A program made the translations under genes and the position numbers. 64,000 nucleotides of DNA. Origin: Candidatus Zymogenus saltonus (GTDB lineage: Bacteria > Desulfobacterota > Zymogenia > Zymogenales > Zymogenaceae). The notes beneath the pieces are model-generated. The model was not told the DNA's origin and searched no databases. It saw only the letters and a list, made by a program, of their open reading frames with translations. This document shows, in pieces, positions 51,711 to 60,519 of the stretch; position 1 is the stretch's first letter, and every line of letters starts with the position of its first letter. The stretch covers positions 62,001 to 126,000 of the forward strand of contig JAFGIX010000027.1 of assembly GCA_016929395.1 (NCBI GenBank). The letters run 5' to 3'.

Positions 51711-52433
51711 ATGCAAAAAAAGGTGCGTCTGGGCGATTTATTGGTTGAGAAAAAGATCGTCACCGAAAACGACATCAAAAGGGCCCTCGGTTATCTGAAG
51801 GAGCACGGCGGCAAGTTGGGGCAGGCACTGGTCGCCTTGAATATCATCTCGGAGGAGAAGCTCCTGACGGCGTTGAGATACCACTTCAATATCCCCTCCG
51901 TTAGCCTGAAAGATAAGTCGATCCCCGAAGAAATCGCCAATATGCTGCCGGCCGATATCGCGAAAAAGTACGCGGCCATTCCCGTAAAGAAGGATGAGTC
52001 CGGTGGGAAGAAGACGCTTTTTGTGGCCATGTTGAATCCCCTCGATCTCAGCGCCATAGAGGATATGCAGTTTGTAACCGGATTTAAGATCAAGCCCGTC
52101 CTCTGCAAGGAGAGCGAGCTTTTGCCAATTGTCGAGCGTTACTACGGCAAGTTGGAACGGGGGGAGATTTCCGATGATGGTCCCGCCTGGTCGGGAGATA
52201 AGGCTTCAGACGTCAGCGGGGAAGAGGAAGAATGGATCAAGAAGATGGACAACGAAGTCTCCATGGAAAAATCCAAGAAAAAGAAGGAGCTTGACGAATC
52301 CCACTACTCAACCCTTAAACAGGAACGGATAATAATTCGCGCTCTGGTAAATCTCCTTATCCGCTACGACATATTCTCCGTAGAGGAGATCGAGGAGGAG
52401 ATCAAGAGGGTGGAGAGGAAATTCACCGTATGA
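51711..52433 (+). CDS. Second stand-alone MshEN-domain protein
   Basis: This 240-residue paralogue of the previous protein shares the motif VRLGDLLVEKKIVTENDIKR, the LGQALVALNIISEEKL second unit and the C-terminal helical segment (IIRALVNLLIRYDIFSVEEI). It likewise lacks an ATPase domain. The TGA stop overlaps the ATG of the following permease gene, so the two are translationally coupled. Its position after the first copy indicates tandem duplication. Confidence 0.82.
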   Translation: MQKKVRLGDLLVEKKIVTENDIKRALGYLKEHGGKLGQALVALNIISEEKLLTALRYHFNIPSVSLKDKSIPEEIANMLPADIAKKYAAIPVKKDESGGKKTLFVAMLNPLDLSAIEDMQFVTGFKIKPVLCKESELLPIVERYYGKLERGEISDDGPAWSGDKASDVSGEEEEWIKKMDNEVSMEKSKKKKELDESHYSTLKQERIIIRALVNLLIRYDIFSVEEIEEEIKRVERKFTV

Positions 52434-53275
52434 GATCCGATTTTCTAAAACGCTTTTTAAAGAATAGACTCGCCGTTTCGGGATTCGTAATCGTCCTACT
52501 CTTCTTCGTGGTCTCTTTTCTCGCGCCGGTAATCTCGACCCACGATCCTGCGGAGATCGACCGCGAAAACGTCCTGTCGCCGCCGAGCACAGATTATATA
52601 TTCGGCACCGACAAGACCGGCAGGGACGTTTTTTCCCGGATGGTCTACGGCTCGAGGATCTCGCTGAAGGTTGGATTCGTGGCGGTGGGGATATCCCTCG
52701 TAATCGGGGTGTTCATCGGCGCCCTGGCGGGCTACTATGGCGGATTTACGGACGCCGTCATCATGCGCTTTGTGGATATAATGCTCTGTTTTCCAACATT
52801 CTTTCTGATATTGGCGGTCATAGCCATTCTGGAGCCGAGCATCTGGAACATAATGATCGTAATCGGTATAACGGGGTGGATGGGCGTGGCGAGGCTTGTG
52901 CGGGCGGAGTTTCTCTCGCTTAAACAGCGCGACTTCGTCCTCGCCGCCAAGGCCCAGGGGGCGGGGGGGATGAGAATCATCTTCGGGCATATCCTGCCCA
53001 ACGCCATGGGGCCGATCCTCGTTGCGGCGACCCTGGGCGTGGCCGGCGCCATCCTGACCGAGAGCGCTCTCTCGTTTCTGGGAATCGGGATACAACCGCC
53101 CACCCCGAGCTGGGGCAACATCCTGACCGAGGGCAAGGACACCATTGAGATAGCGCCGTGGCTCTCCCTCTACCCGGGGCTTGCCATCCTCGTCACCGTC
53201 CTCGGCTACAACCTCCTCGGAGAGGGGATAAGGGACGCCCTTGACCCCAGGCTCAAGGAGGGGGTCTCCGAGTAA
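52430..53275 (+). CDS. Oligopeptide/dipeptide-type ABC transporter permease (OppC/DppC-like)
   Basis: The 281-residue protein has an N-terminal OppC_N segment, about six membrane helices and the EAA-loop motif AAKAQGAGGMRIIFGHILPN that contacts the ATPase. The usual partners (OppA, OppB, OppD, OppF) are not in the window, so it is an orphan. It overlaps the MshEN gene by four bases (ATGA). The intact length and loop argue against a pseudogene; it may partner with subunits encoded elsewhere. Confidence 0.9.
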   Translation: MRSDFLKRFLKNRLAVSGFVIVLLFFVVSFLAPVISTHDPAEIDRENVLSPPSTDYIFGTDKTGRDVFSRMVYGSRISLKVGFVAVGISLVIGVFIGALAGYYGGFTDAVIMRFVDIMLCFPTFFLILAVIAILEPSIWNIMIVIGITGWMGVARLVRAEFLSLKQRDFVLAAKAQGAGGMRIIFGHILPNAMGPILVAATLGVAGAILTESALSFLGIGIQPPTPSWGNILTEGKDTIEIAPWLSLYPGLAILVTVLGYNLLGEGIRDALDPRLKEGVSE

Positions 53276-53327
53276 CCTTAAATCCGTTGAAGTCGGCTCG
53301 ACGATAGAGCGAAAGGGGGTCGTTCTC

Positions 53328-53939
53328 ATGGTATTCAGGCGTATCGCTTGGGGCATATTTTTATTTTTCATCGGCGTTTTCCTTTTTTACCTAACCTTCA
53401 GGGGACAATTCACCCTCTCCCAATTTCTCGGCGGCTTCAGGCTCCCCTTGCTGCCTCTCGGTCTGTTTTTCTCCGTATTGGGCCTCGTCTTCTACATAGA
53501 CGGGCGAACCATTCAGAAACAGAGGCGCATGAGGGACAGGGATGCCCACCCGCGACATACGGAGCACGATCGTGGACACCATGATCTGACGGCCGATGAG
53601 ATTCCCCACGAAAGCGACCTCGAAGTGCCGAAGGAAAAGACGTGTCCGAACTGCAAGAAGAGAATATATAAAGACGCCAAGGTATGCCGCTTCTGCGGGC
53701 ACGAGTTTGCCGTCACCTATATCCTAAAGGTCTACGGCCCGAAGGACAGAAAGAAGTTCAAGCTCCTGGTCAAAAGGCTCTCCGAAAGGCTTGGGAAGCC
53801 CCCGGATGACATCGAGCACCTCCTGGAGCTGGGGATGAGGTTCAGATCGCCGACTGAGGCAAAGCTCGAGGAGAACAGGGCAAGGTTCGAGAGGTTCGGC
53901 TGCAGGGTCGAGTCCTACAAGAAGGTCGCGAGGGAGTAG
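53328..53939 (+). CDS. Membrane protein with C-terminal zinc ribbon
   Basis: The ATG at 53328 gives a 203-residue protein; the longer frame from 53241 overlaps the permease gene and is rejected. Two membrane segments (about 6-25 and 40-58) are followed by a His-rich linker. A zinc ribbon comes next (CPNCKKRIYKDAKVCRFCGHEF), and then a helical tail. The ribbon is of the UPF0547 kind. The function is unknown; it is likely to sit in the inner membrane with the ribbon inside the cell. Confidence 0.75.
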   Translation: MVFRRIAWGIFLFFIGVFLFYLTFRGQFTLSQFLGGFRLPLLPLGLFFSVLGLVFYIDGRTIQKQRRMRDRDAHPRHTEHDRGHHDLTADEIPHESDLEVPKEKTCPNCKKRIYKDAKVCRFCGHEFAVTYILKVYGPKDRKKFKLLVKRLSERLGKPPDDIEHLLELGMRFRSPTEAKLEENRARFERFGCRVESYKKVARE

Positions 53940-54073
53940 CCGGGTTTGGACGGGGCCGCGATGTTGAGTGAAGGAGGAAGAGGGGAAGGTCAACCTGCCC
54001 GATTGTTCGGCGGGGAAATGGTGAATCAGGGGGGGGTCGGTTTTTCTACAATTCTAAACAAATCCAAACAAAA

Positions 54074-54697
54074 TTATTTCACCTCCTTCAGTACCTCGTA
54101 TCTTCTAACCGGATATGGGACATCGCCAATATCGAATACGCCCCCATCGACAACTATAAACCCTGCTCCCATATATATCTCCCTGATCTTGTCGTAGGTC
54201 TCTCTCGTATCGCACGTCCCCTCCCTGTTGTCACCCCACTCGATAAGGATAAGCCCCGGCCTCCCGTACCTGCTCTCGACAAGGCGCGAGTGAATCTCGA
54301 AGACGTCGTATCTGGGGGAGGAGACGCCGATGTGGATTACGAGGTCGTAGCGCCTATCTATTACGAAACGGTTGCTGATGGAGCATGTCCATATCCGGTC
54401 CGGGAACCTCGATTTACACTTATCTATCGCCCTCTCGTTCATGTCAAACCCGGTGTATTGGGCGTCCGAAAACTCCCCCAGGATGTGAGCCGACAGGGGG
54501 CTCGTCCCGCACGTCACGTCCAATATCGACAAGGGCGCAGAGCCGTTCTGCCCCCCGGTCTCATCACTCACCCCTTCGCAAAGGGACCGGATGTGGGGCC
54601 TCACCGCATCGAACAGGATTTTAGCCCTCTCGCTCTTTTCACCGGCGAGGTAGTCGCACGGGATGGGCCTGTCCTTTTTTTTCCCTCCCTTCCCCAA
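54074..54697 (-). CDS. Class I SAM-dependent methyltransferase-like protein
   Basis: The 207-residue protein has motif I SILDVTCGTSPLS, the acidic strand-2 end GFDMNERAID and the motif IV-like RYDLVIHIGV, so it is a Rossmann-fold methyltransferase. A TTG at 54697 with a purine run upstream is the apparent start. The substrate is not predictable. It diverges from the MBL hydrolase gene at 54910. Confidence 0.75.
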   Translation of the reverse strand: MGKGGKKKDRPIPCDYLAGEKSERAKILFDAVRPHIRSLCEGVSDETGGQNGSAPLSILDVTCGTSPLSAHILGEFSDAQYTGFDMNERAIDKCKSRFPDRIWTCSISNRFVIDRRYDLVIHIGVSSPRYDVFEIHSRLVESRYGRPGLILIEWGDNREGTCDTRETYDKIREIYMGAGFIVVDGGVFDIGDVPYPVRRYEVLKEVK

Positions 54698-54909
54698 TGA
54701 TCTGTCCCCCCTGACCTTTATAATATTAACGGTATGATACTTCAGATCAAGACGATTTTAAAGGGTAGATTTATAATACGGATAAAAACTTCGGATCAAA
54801 AAGCAAGGATTCTTTTCCAATAAACACGAGATATAAATCCTTGATTTTGAACCTGAAAAAGTGTATAAAATATTTCAACCCAAAACTTGGAAGGGAGACT
54901 TAAAAACCT

Positions 54910-55806
54910 ATGTGGATAAAGGAGCCGGGCCCGATAACAGACAGGATCACCCTTTTGGGAAAGGAGGAGTCGTGCGTCTACCTCGTGGGGAAAGACGAAT
55001 ATTCCATTTTGGGCGGCGGGATGACCTACGTCGTGCCGGACATTGTTAAGCAGCTCGATCGTCTTAAGATCGACAGGTCGAAGATAGGGAGGCTTCTGAT
55101 CCTTCACTCCCACTTCGACCACGTGGGGGCGGCCCCGGGACTCAAGAAGCTGATCCCTGGTCTTACGATCATCTCCTCCCCGAGAGGGATGGAGCTTCTT
55201 AAAAATCCGAAGGTGGCCGACTCGATAAGGGAGCTCAATATGGGCCTCCTCTCGGCAAACGGACTGGCTGACAAGGCGGGCGAGTTTGGCCTTGACTACG
55301 AATCCTTCCCCGTTGACGACACCGTGAGCGGCGGGGACGTCGTAAACTGGGGGGGCGTTGAGCTTCAGATTATAGACGCCCCCGGCCACTCCTCCTGCTC
55401 CATAGGGGTCTACATGCCCGAGGACAAGGCGCTCTTTGCCTCGGACGCCGGCGGCATCCCCTTCGGAGATACCATCTTCGCCTCCGGAAACTCGAACTTC
55501 ACCAAGTATCAGGAGTCCCTCGAGCGCTTCGCGACATACGACGTCGAGATCCACCTGGCGGAGCACTACGGCGCCTTCACGGGAGAGGAGGGAAGGTCTT
55601 TCATGAAGAGGTCGATCGAGTCGGCAAAGAGGACGAGGAAATATCTGGAGGAGTCCTACGCGAGGACGGGGGACATCAGGGAGTCGACGGCGGAGCTTAC
55701 CGACCTCATCATGGAGGAGGCGGAAGGCTACTTCCTCCCCAAACCTGTCATGGAGATGGTCGTGGAGCAGATGGTAAGACACATCGCCAAGGTGATGGAT
55801 GGATAA
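54910..55806 (+). CDS. Metallo-beta-lactamase-fold hydrolase
   Basis: The 298-residue protein has the dinuclear metal motif HSHFDH (H66, H68, D70, H71), later ligands in DAPGHSS and FASDAGG, and the C-terminal helical extension typical of glyoxalase II or lactonase relatives. It hydrolyses an ester, lactone or thioester; the substrate is unknown. A gap of only 21 bases separates it from the solute-binding lipoprotein gene on the same strand, so the two are probably one operon. Confidence 0.88.
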   Translation: MWIKEPGPITDRITLLGKEESCVYLVGKDEYSILGGGMTYVVPDIVKQLDRLKIDRSKIGRLLILHSHFDHVGAAPGLKKLIPGLTIISSPRGMELLKNPKVADSIRELNMGLLSANGLADKAGEFGLDYESFPVDDTVSGGDVVNWGGVELQIIDAPGHSSCSIGVYMPEDKALFASDAGGIPFGDTIFASGNSNFTKYQESLERFATYDVEIHLAEHYGAFTGEEGRSFMKRSIESAKRTRKYLEESYARTGDIRESTAELTDLIMEEAEGYFLPKPVMEMVVEQMVRHIAKVMDG

Positions 55807-55827
55807 ACCTTTTGGAGGACTTGGAAC

Positions 55828-57039
55828 ATGAAGACTAAAAGATATTTTAAACTGGTCGCCTTTATTTTGATCTCATTGTTTTCCGCTGCGCTCATCTTTT
55901 CGTGCGCCGAAAAGCCGGCGGAGGAGACGGCCGAGGGAGCAGTCGCTCCGGGGGCGACGATCCTGATCGGGACGAGCGGCCCCCAGACCGGCCCCGTCAG
56001 CACCCTGGGGATCATTCAGCGCTCCATGAAGGCCTACTTCGACGCTGTCAACGCCGACGGCGGGATCAACGGGAGGAAGATCGAGCTTATTATCCTCGAC
56101 GACGCCTACGACCCGGCGAAGACTCGGGCAAACGTTATCAAATTGATCGAGGGGGAGAAGGTCTTCGCCATCGTAGGGATCCTCGGGGCGGCGAACATCG
56201 GGGCCGTGATCGACTACATAGACAAGAGCGACGTACCCTGGGTGGGTCTCATCGCCGGAAACCGCGCCCCCGCAACACCCCCCAGGGACAACGTCTTTGT
56301 GGGATCGCCGGAGCACTACTTCGAGGCGAAAATCCTGACCAACTACGCGGCAAACGAGCTCGGGGTCAAGAAGATCGGTATCTTGTATCAGAACGACGAC
56401 TTCGGAAAGGAGGGCCTTACCGGGGCCAAGGAGGCCGCGGAAAGGCTTGGGATAGAGATAGCCGCGGAAGTCCCCTATGAAGTGATGGACACCGATTTCT
56501 CCGCCCACGCCCTTGCCATGATGAACTCCAAGGCGGAGGCGGTGATCCTCTACGGGCACACCCCCAAGGTGTCGCTGTTCGTCAAGGCCGCAAACGGACT
56601 CGACTACAGGCCGATCTACATCGGCTCCACCACGGTCAACGACACCAAGATGTTCGACCTGGCCGGTGAGGCTTGGGACGGGGCGCTTGTCGGCTCCTAC
56701 ACCCCCGATCCCTTCGACGACAGCGAGGCGTCGAAGTGGTACAGGGAGGCCCTACATGAATACGCCAACGAGGCGGATAAGGTCGTCGGGTCGATGAGCC
56801 TCAAGGGATTCTACTACGGAGACTTTCTGGTGGAGGGATTGAAGAGGACGAAGGAGCCGTTGACCAGGGAGAACTTCATAAAGACGATGGACTCGTTTGA
56901 CAACGTCGACGGTCTGTTCATCCACGGGGTAACCTACAATCCCGAAAGCCATGGCGGCCCGAACTCCTTCTGCATAATGAAGGGGGTCTACAAGACGAGG
57001 TCGTACATAAAGATCACCGACTGGCTCTCCCCGAATTAA
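55828..57039 (+). CDS. Branched-chain amino-acid-type ABC substrate-binding lipoprotein (LivJ family)
   Basis: The 403-residue protein has a lipobox (ALIFSC, Cys26) and a type I periplasmic-binding fold (Peripla_BP_6) starting ATILIGTSGPQTGPVST. It should capture a small amphiphilic or amino-acid-like ligand outside the inner membrane. The Liv permease and ATPase genes (HMGF) are absent here. GGAGG precedes the ATG. The MBL hydrolase just upstream may act on the same ligand class. No truncation is seen. Confidence 0.9.
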   Translation: MKTKRYFKLVAFILISLFSAALIFSCAEKPAEETAEGAVAPGATILIGTSGPQTGPVSTLGIIQRSMKAYFDAVNADGGINGRKIELIILDDAYDPAKTRANVIKLIEGEKVFAIVGILGAANIGAVIDYIDKSDVPWVGLIAGNRAPATPPRDNVFVGSPEHYFEAKILTNYAANELGVKKIGILYQNDDFGKEGLTGAKEAAERLGIEIAAEVPYEVMDTDFSAHALAMMNSKAEAVILYGHTPKVSLFVKAANGLDYRPIYIGSTTVNDTKMFDLAGEAWDGALVGSYTPDPFDDSEASKWYREALHEYANEADKVVGSMSLKGFYYGDFLVEGLKRTKEPLTRENFIKTMDSFDNVDGLFIHGVTYNPESHGGPNSFCIMKGVYKTRSYIKITDWLSPN

Positions 57040-57186
57040 GGGCCGGGCCTTCCTATCGTTCGCGTTTTTTTGAGGGCGGGGCTTTGGTTGAATTTTTATA
57101 AGATCAGGGGGCGTTTTTAATATTTTCTAAAATTGAATTGCGACCCGTTTCCTTTATTCAGGATTGCCCGTTAATTTAGGATAGAC

Positions 57187-58056
57187 ATGAAAACCCTTGA
57201 CGAAAAGACAAGGAAGCTGATCCTCTCGTTTCAGAGAAACGAGATAACCGAGCATATCATCTACAAGATCCTCTCTGAGAGGACAAAAGACCGCAACAAC
57301 AGCGAGGTCCTGAAAAATATATCCGCAGAGGAGCTTGAGCATTACAACTTCTGGAGGAAATACACCGGCGAGGATGTGGGGCCGGACAGAAAGAAGATAT
57401 GGTTCTACATATTCGTGTCGAGGGTCTTCGGGCTTACCTTCGGGATAAAGCTGATGGAGAAGGGCGAGACAAGCGCGGAAACAGCCTACGGAGAGATCGC
57501 AAGGGAGATTCCTGAGGCCAGAGATATCGCGGATCAGGAGGACGCACACGAGAGGGAGCTGATGTCGATGATCGACGAGGAACGTCTCCGCTACGTGGGA
57601 TCGGTGGTCTTGGGGCTGAACGACGCCCTTGTCGAGCTTACCGGCGCCCTCTCCGGATTCACGCTGGCCCTGCAGGACACAAAGCTAATAGCGGTCGTGG
57701 GGCTGGTCACCGGAATATCCGCCTCGCTTTCCATGGCGGCCTCCGAGTACCTGGCGACAAAGACCGAAGAGGACGAGAAGCACCCGTTAAAGGCCTCCCT
57801 CTACACCGGCGCCGCATACATAGCGACAGTGTTCATCCTGATCCTCCCCTTCTTCTTCTTCGGCAATCCCTTCGTCTCCTTAGCAGTTACGATAACGAGC
57901 GCCGTTATCATCATCATGTTCTTCAACTACTACATCTCGGTGGCGAAAGACCTCCCCTTCAGGAGGCGGTTTTTGGAGATGGCCGCCATAAGCCTCGGCG
58001 TCTCGGCGATCTCCTTCTTTATCGGGCACCTCGTCAGGATAATCTTCAAGCTGTAA
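57187..58056 (+). CDS. Ferritin-like domain fused to VIT1/CCC1 iron/manganese transporter
   Basis: Residues 1-135 form a rubrerythrin-type helical bundle with di-iron residues: E19, ExxH at 49-52 (EELEHYNFW) and a second ExxH in DQEDAHEREL. The rest is a VIT1/CCC1 transporter with GLNDALVELTGALSG and SMAASEYLATK, ending in two or three membrane helices. Such ferritin-VIT fusions export or sequester Fe2+ and Mn2+ with oxidation by the bundle. The fusion class is known in bacteria. It is monocistronic here. Confidence 0.92.
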   Translation: MKTLDEKTRKLILSFQRNEITEHIIYKILSERTKDRNNSEVLKNISAEELEHYNFWRKYTGEDVGPDRKKIWFYIFVSRVFGLTFGIKLMEKGETSAETAYGEIAREIPEARDIADQEDAHERELMSMIDEERLRYVGSVVLGLNDALVELTGALSGFTLALQDTKLIAVVGLVTGISASLSMAASEYLATKTEEDEKHPLKASLYTGAAYIATVFILILPFFFFGNPFVSLAVTITSAVIIIMFFNYYISVAKDLPFRRRFLEMAAISLGVSAISFFIGHLVRIIFKL

Positions 58057-58088
58057 GAAGAAGGTCTGCAGGATTAATAGCCCCCATC

Positions 58089-58193
58089 CTAAAACCGTCC
58101 CTTATAAAGGTTTAAAAAGGCATGTTTCCCCTCTTCCGGCAGCTCGACAGCCCCGCCGCAGTTGGGACACCTGGCCGGAATGAACTTCGCCAT
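58089..58193 (-). CDS. Tiny zinc-finger-like protein (34 aa)
   Basis: From the ATG at 58193 a 34-residue frame begins MAKFIPARCPNCGGAVELP and ends LNLYKGRF. The CPNCGG knuckle matches the start of a zinc ribbon, but the second Cys pair is missing. A GGGGTGG-type binding site precedes it. It could be a true microprotein, a partner that completes a metal site on another protein, or the N-terminal stub of a truncated gene. Confidence 0.45.
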   Translation of the reverse strand: MAKFIPARCPNCGGAVELPEEGKHAFLNLYKGRF

Positions 58194-58374
58194 CTTACCA
58201 CCCCTGTATAATGAACAGACGGAATGAATATAAGTATTTGTGCCGTGTAATATTAACAAATTTAAAGAGGCCGGCCTTAAACCTCGATTATCCAATGATA
58301 GAATATCGAGGGGCCTGCAATGACTGGTTTTTTTTGGGGGGAAGCATCGTTTTCTAACGGCACCCCACGGTGAG

Positions 58375-58612
58375 GGACGGGCGATTCAACTCAGATCTAT
58401 CTTTTTCTCACAAATCCTCTTGTGGAGGATACATTTTTTGGACGGCAGCCTTCCTTATTGACGACAACCAATAGGAAAGGACGGGCGATCCAACTCCTGC
58501 TATCTCTTTTTCGCAAATCCTTTTTGGTGAAAACAATGCTTATGGGCGACAAAACAAGAGACGAGCAATTCAGCTCTGCTTCATCTTTTTTTTACGGGCC
58601 CTCTTTTGGGAG
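58375..58612. repeat. Three decayed copies of the diguanylate cyclase 3' end
   Basis: Related stretches start at 58375 (GGACGGGCGATTCAACTC), 58479 (GGACGGGCGATCCAACTC) and 58559 (AGACGAGCAATTCAGCTC). Each continues into a TATCTTTTT-like and a TCCTCTTTTGG-like segment. The last copy is the end of the coding sequence of the cyclase at 58570-59934, and similarity extends a little beyond its stop codon. Spacing is 104 and 80 bases. The two outer copies are non-coding. Confidence 0.65.
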
Positions 58613-59934
58613 TACATATCCCTGTCCGCGGTATTTATGAAGTCCTCGACCGTCTCCAGATTGTCGAGGGACGCGATCCCGACGCTTATTCCGATGTCCT
58701 CGATACTGTTGACAACCTCTTCGCTGATCCTGTTTGCCATATTCATCGCGTCCCCCTCCTTCGTGTGGGGAAGTATGACGGCGAATTCATCCCCGCCGAA
58801 CCGGTAAGCGGTATCGACGCCGTTCCTTATAGATCTTCTCATTATCGAGCCAACACTCTTCAAGACACTGTCTCCGGCGAGGTGCCCGTAGGTATCGTTG
58901 TACTCCTTGAAGTCGTCGAGGTCGAAGAGCAATACCACGAGGGGATATAACATCCTCTTTGCACGAGTAATCTCGATCTCGAGGTTTTTATGAAAGTGAC
59001 GTTGATTATAAAGGTTCGTCAGGCTGTCGGTTATGGAGAGCCTTCTCAAGGCATCCTCGGCTTTTTTTCGCTCGCTTATCTCCTTTTTGAGCTCGACGTT
59101 AACCTTCACAAGCTGTATGGTCCTCTCCTTGACACGGAGCTCAAGTTCGATCCGGGACTTTTTCAGCCTCTCCTCGGCGATCTTCCTGTCCGTAATGTCC
59201 TCGGCGTGGACGATAACGAGGTCCGGCGGGACATAGGAGTAGGTTGCGGACAGATATTTGGTCAGACCTATTGTCCTGAACTTGTAAAGGTACTCCCTCT
59301 TCACGGAGGCCTTGTTTTTAAAACATTTCCCTATATCCCTTAATATCTCGGGCTCGTCTTGAAGGAGCCTGCCGGCCCTTTTTCCCAAAAGCCCCGTGAT
59401 CTCTTCCCCCGCGATCTTGGGGGCCGCGTCGTTGAAATCTATCAGGACGAAGTCGCCGTCTTCGCTTTTAAGGGTGAACGTGGGAATGGGGATATTCTTG
59501 TATTGCGCCCTCACTCTTTCCTCGGATTCGCGAAGCTTTTCCTGAAAGTGTTTTCTCTCAACGGCATATCGCAATGTCCGCGCCAGGATGGCGGGGACCA
59601 TCTCCGTCTTGAAAATATAATCCTGGGCGCCCTCTGAAACCGCGCGATAAGCTAGGTCTTCGTCCTCGATCGAAGATATAATTACGATAGGGATGTCTGG
59701 GAAAAGGTCTTTGAGGTTCGTGAAGGTATCAAGGCCGCTTGAGTCGGGCAGGTTTAAATCGAGGAGGATCACATCGATCCTCTCTTTCGAGAGGCGATCG
59801 AAACCCTCCTTGAAGTCCCCCGCCAGAAAAAGCTTCAGAGAAAACAGTTTTACATCGGATATAACTTCCTCGACGAACTTGGCATATCCGGCATCATCTT
59901 CGATTAACAGGACGACAAGGGGACTTCCCACCAT
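58570..59934 (-). CDS. Diguanylate cyclase: REC-PAS-GGDEF
   Basis: The 454-residue protein has a receiver domain (VILLDLNLPDSSG), one PAS domain with PTFTLKSEDGDFVLIDFNDA, a coiled coil (about 260-295) and a GGDEF domain with intact GGDEF at 380-384. The I-site before it reads NGVD instead of RxxD, so feedback inhibition is probably lost. It is a compact paralogue of the cyclase at 13493, lacking two PAS domains. The two decayed repeats downstream derive from its 3' end. No cognate kinase is adjacent. Confidence 0.93.
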   Translation of the reverse strand: MVGSPLVVLLIEDDAGYAKFVEEVISDVKLFSLKLFLAGDFKEGFDRLSKERIDVILLDLNLPDSSGLDTFTNLKDLFPDIPIVIISSIEDEDLAYRAVSEGAQDYIFKTEMVPAILARTLRYAVERKHFQEKLRESEERVRAQYKNIPIPTFTLKSEDGDFVLIDFNDAAPKIAGEEITGLLGKRAGRLLQDEPEILRDIGKCFKNKASVKREYLYKFRTIGLTKYLSATYSYVPPDLVIVHAEDITDRKIAEERLKKSRIELELRVKERTIQLVKVNVELKKEISERKKAEDALRRLSITDSLTNLYNQRHFHKNLEIEITRAKRMLYPLVVLLFDLDDFKEYNDTYGHLAGDSVLKSVGSIMRRSIRNGVDTAYRFGGDEFAVILPHTKEGDAMNMANRISEEVVNSIEDIGISVGIASLDNLETVEDFINTADRDMYSQKRARKKKMKQS

Positions 59935-60519
59935 TTTGAATACTCCAGTTGTATTGAAGTTTATTCAAAGGGGATTACATGATCAAAAATCACAAGATCA
60001 TCTCATTTATTCCGACGCAGGCAGGAATAAACAATCGATATAAAGGGCCTCCCTCCACCTTGGTTAAAGAAGACGGGGCTTCCTCCGATTTCATAATAAT
60101 GAACTTGCGCTTATGAACTCAACAATGCTTTGGGCAATATCACTGTCTTTAGAGGAGAGTAAATCGTAAACAGCAGTCTGGAGTTGACGATCAAACCTTT
60201 AGAGGAGTACAGAAACAATATAAATGGAATAAAAAATGAGTTTAAAACGTCGACAACCCTTCTCGTTGACGGCCCAACTCAGTTGACGGCCCAATCCAGT
60301 TGACGGCCCAATCCAGTTGACGGCCCAACCCTTAAAAAGAGCGATGATCTTATAGCAATTATAGAAATTTACATAAAACTGTAAATAATGTCAAATGTTT
60401 TTTTATTAAAACAGAGTTTTTTCTTCAAATTTTATTTATATTATTAATAAAGATTTCAATAATTTATTTTATAGGAAAAGGGGGTATCGTGGCAGGCTCA
60501 TCCTTATCTTTTTTTACGT
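59935..60519. other. 585-base AT-rich gap between two cyclase genes
   Basis: No gene is supported. It contains the 17-base tandem array at 60263-60330. The stretch from 60360 to 60480 is strongly AT-rich and may contain the end of the upstream transcript and minus-strand promoters for the gene at 58570. Confidence 0.5.
60263..60330. repeat. Four tandem copies of a 17-base repeat
   Basis: The consensus is CAGTTGACGGCCCAATC; the second and third units (60280-60313) are identical and the first and fourth differ by one to three bases. There is no spacer, so it is not a CRISPR array. Each unit contains TTGAC, a promoter-like or operator-like core. Confidence 0.85.

Noticed and set aside
54796-55782. 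328-codon minus-strand frame opposite the MBL hydrolase
   Set aside because: The plus strand holds the HxHxDH metal motif, and the minus-strand translation has none.
60263-60330. Possible CRISPR array
   Set aside because: The 17-base units abut without spacers and there are no cas genes nearby.
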